From Streptomyces sp. SAI-127 (GTDB taxonomy: Bacteria > Actinomycetota > Actinomycetes > Streptomycetales > Streptomycetaceae): a stretch of 64,000 bases of DNA. Position numbers and translations under genes: made by a program. Positions within the stretch are counted from its first letter, which is position 1. Each line of letters starts with the position of its first letter. The stretch spans positions 434,001-498,000 of the forward strand of contig NZ_JARXYJ010000001.1 in the NCBI RefSeq assembly GCF_029894425.1, read 5' to 3'. The notes below the pieces were generated by a model that worked only from the letters and a program-made list of their open reading frames with translations, made no database searches and had not been told where the DNA came from. Positions 62,887 through 64,000 of the stretch are shown here, one piece after another.

Positions 62887-64000
62887 ACCTCACGCTCCAT
62901 GGCCTGCTCCAGGTCGCCCTGCATCCGGCGCAGCGCGGGACCCACCGCACGCGGCGAGGCCAGCGCCGTGCCGGTGTACTTGAGCAGGACGTCGGTCACC
63001 TCGGCGACCTGCGGCGGCGCGGGGATCGGGCCGGTGTCGGGAAACCGGTCGAGGGTGTCGTAGAAGACCTGCCAGTGTGCCGGGCCGCTCGCGGCGTAGC
63101 GGGCGGCGTTCAGCATCGAACGCCGGGCCGGGGTGGTCTGGTTGCTCTGGAACAGCCGGGTCATGGTGTCCTTGCGCGCCGCGTACTTGATGAACTCCCA
63201 GGCGGCTTCCTGCTTCTTCGAGGTGCGCAGCAGCGCGTAGCCCGCCGCGCCGAACTGGTGGCGCTGGGTACGCCAGCGCGGGAAGTACTGCACGTCGTAG
63301 TCGGCGGCCCGCATGCCGGCCAGGTGCAGGCCGCCCGCCCAGAAGCCGCCCGCCGGTGTGACGCCGACGCGGCCGGTGGAGAACACGCCGACCAGATTGC
63401 TGCCGTTGCCGCCCTCGGGCCGGCTGCACAGGTTCTCCTGGACGAGGGAAGCGAGATAGTCGTACGCCTCCTCGACCCGGTCGGCGGTGGCCTGCGGGGT
63501 CGTCCAACGGAAGCCTCCGCCGCGGCCCTGCCGGTCGGCGGCCGGGTAGAAGGTGTCCCAGAGCCAGGAGCCGCCGGGCGCCTTCGACTCCTTCAGCAGG
63601 TTCGTGCCGTTCGCGAAGAGCCAGGGCATCACGCCGCCCCACAGCCGGTTGGTCCAGAAGTACGGCGTGAAGTGCGCATCGCCGGCACGTTTCATCTCCC
63701 GCAGCAGCGCGGTGAAGTCGTCGCGGCTCCAGTCGGCCGCCGGGAAACCCGCGCCTGCCCGTTTCAGCACCTGCTTGTTGAGGTAGATGTCGGCGGCGTT
63801 GAACTCCATCGGCAGCTGGTAGAGGTTCCCCTCGTACATCATCGACTCCACCAGCGAGGGGTGGACGTCGGCGAAGTACTCACGCAGCTCCGCCGCGTCC
63901 CGCCGCACCCAGCGGTCCAGGGGCACGCCGAGCCGTTGGGCGAACAACTGCACGCCCTCGGTTGCCACGTACACAAGGTCGGGGGCGGTGCCCGCGGCGA
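62883..64000 (-). CDS. Extracellular sugar-binding protein of ABC importer (5' end outside window)
   Basis: At least 372 residues are visible and the frame runs on past base 64000 (AGTAPDLVYVATEGVQLFAQ), so the signal peptide and N-terminus are missing. The C-terminal two-thirds matches family-1 solute-binding proteins: YEGNLYQLPMEFNAADIYLN, FTALLREMKRAGDAHFTPYF, SNLVGVFSTGRVGVTPAGGF and SKKQEAAWEFIKYAARKDTM. It should deliver the sugar to the two permeases encoded next to it. It is coupled to the MalF-type gene by an ATGA overlap. Confidence 0.9.
   Translation of the reverse strand, partial: AAGTAPDLVYVATEGVQLFAQRLGVPLDRWVRRDAAELREYFADVHPSLVESMMYEGNLYQLPMEFNAADIYLNKQVLKRAGAGFPAADWSRDDFTALLREMKRAGDAHFTPYFWTNRLWGGVMPWLFANGTNLLKESKAPGGSWLWDTFYPAADRQGRGGGFRWTTPQATADRVEEAYDYLASLVQENLCSRPEGGNGSNLVGVFSTGRVGVTPAGGFWAGGLHLAGMRAADYDVQYFPRWRTQRHQFGAAGYALLRTSKKQEAAWEFIKYAARKDTMTRLFQSNQTTPARRSMLNAARYAASGPAHWQVFYDTLDRFPDTGPIPAPPQVAEVTDVLLKYTGTALASPRAVGPALRRMQGDLEQAMEREV

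Noticed and set aside
1..64000. CRISPR arrays, tRNA, rRNA, riboswitches
   Set aside because: No regularly spaced repeats, no tRNA-like TTCGA loop with matching arms, and no rRNA core sequences were noticed on reading; a dedicated scan (for example for tRNAs) could still find weak cases.

Overview
The window is high-GC actinobacterial DNA and almost certainly comes from a Streptomyces. The evidence is G/C-biased third codon positions, frequent GTG starts, 4-base ATGA/GTGA gene overlaps, a SARP regulator, an MmyB-type regulator, rare TTA leucine codons in accessory genes, and many decayed insertion sequences. No rRNA, tRNA, CRISPR array or replication origin was seen. The mix of catabolic operons, regulators and transposon debris suggests a chromosome arm or other accessory region, not the conserved core.

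Bases 1-8800 hold a regulator and oxidoreductase block: a LuxR fragment, a SARP, two divergent luciferase-like (LLM) oxidoreductases, a DHA2 drug exporter divergent from an ArsR regulator, an MmyB regulator, a quinone-oxidoreductase-like enzyme and a flavin reductase. This could be the edge of a biosynthetic cluster. Bases 8800-15000 hold a second-type NAD-dependent DNA ligase and a lipoprotein among wreckage: IS701, ISAzo13 and IS5-like pieces, an MFS pseudogene, and two broken Tad (type II secretion F) genes.

Bases 15070-20700 are the most unusual part. A MazG-like protein is followed by a pyruvate-phosphate-dikinase-like protein that keeps its phosphohistidine and PEP domains but has a degraded ATP-grasp domain. 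Next comes an unknown protein that may be the missing ATP-grasp module, then a histidine-triad protein and a translationally coupled NUDIX hydrolase. A 42-residue membrane peptide is encoded on the other strand inside the cluster. A STAND (NB-ARC plus TPR) ATPase converges on the cluster with a 7-base overlap. TTA codons occur in three of these genes, implying bldA control.

Bases 23400-27600 are an IS-rich zone that traps a type-44-like polymorphic toxin module with a 4-base-overlapping lipoprotein gene (possible immunity protein). They also hold a DUF397 stump, an apparently whole 0.88 kb IS, and a transposase with an internal deletion. Bases 27600-31300 carry an SDR/TetR divergent pair, a mycothiol-isomerase-family protein and a nitrilase homologue in which the catalytic Cys appears to be Gly.

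Bases 31980-47380 form a sugar and plant-polysaccharide locus: a secreted beta-helix protein, a GH43-like enzyme, a GH51 arabinofuranosidase, a lactonase, a PfkB sugar-acid kinase, a KDPG-type aldolase and an ABC importer. Divergent from these are LacI, an SDR and galactonate dehydratase. Together they encode most of a De Ley-Doudoroff-type route (sugar to aldonolactone to aldonate to 2-keto-3-deoxy acid to phosphorylated acid to pyruvate plus glyceraldehyde-3-phosphate).

Bases 47880-53820 form a TetR-controlled catabolic operon: SDR, MBL hydrolase, alpha/beta hydrolase, PF10118 ferritin-like protein and a flavin/[2Fe-2S] reductase. Bases 53900-58450 contain IS remnants, an APH-like kinase, a whole but decayed IS5 inserted exactly between two stop codons, a frameshifted DUF4267 gene, and a DUF1772/TetR pair with clear operators. 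Bases 58650-64000 hold a fructan/sucrose operon: LacI, a GH32 fructosidase, two ABC permeases and a binding protein cut by the window end.
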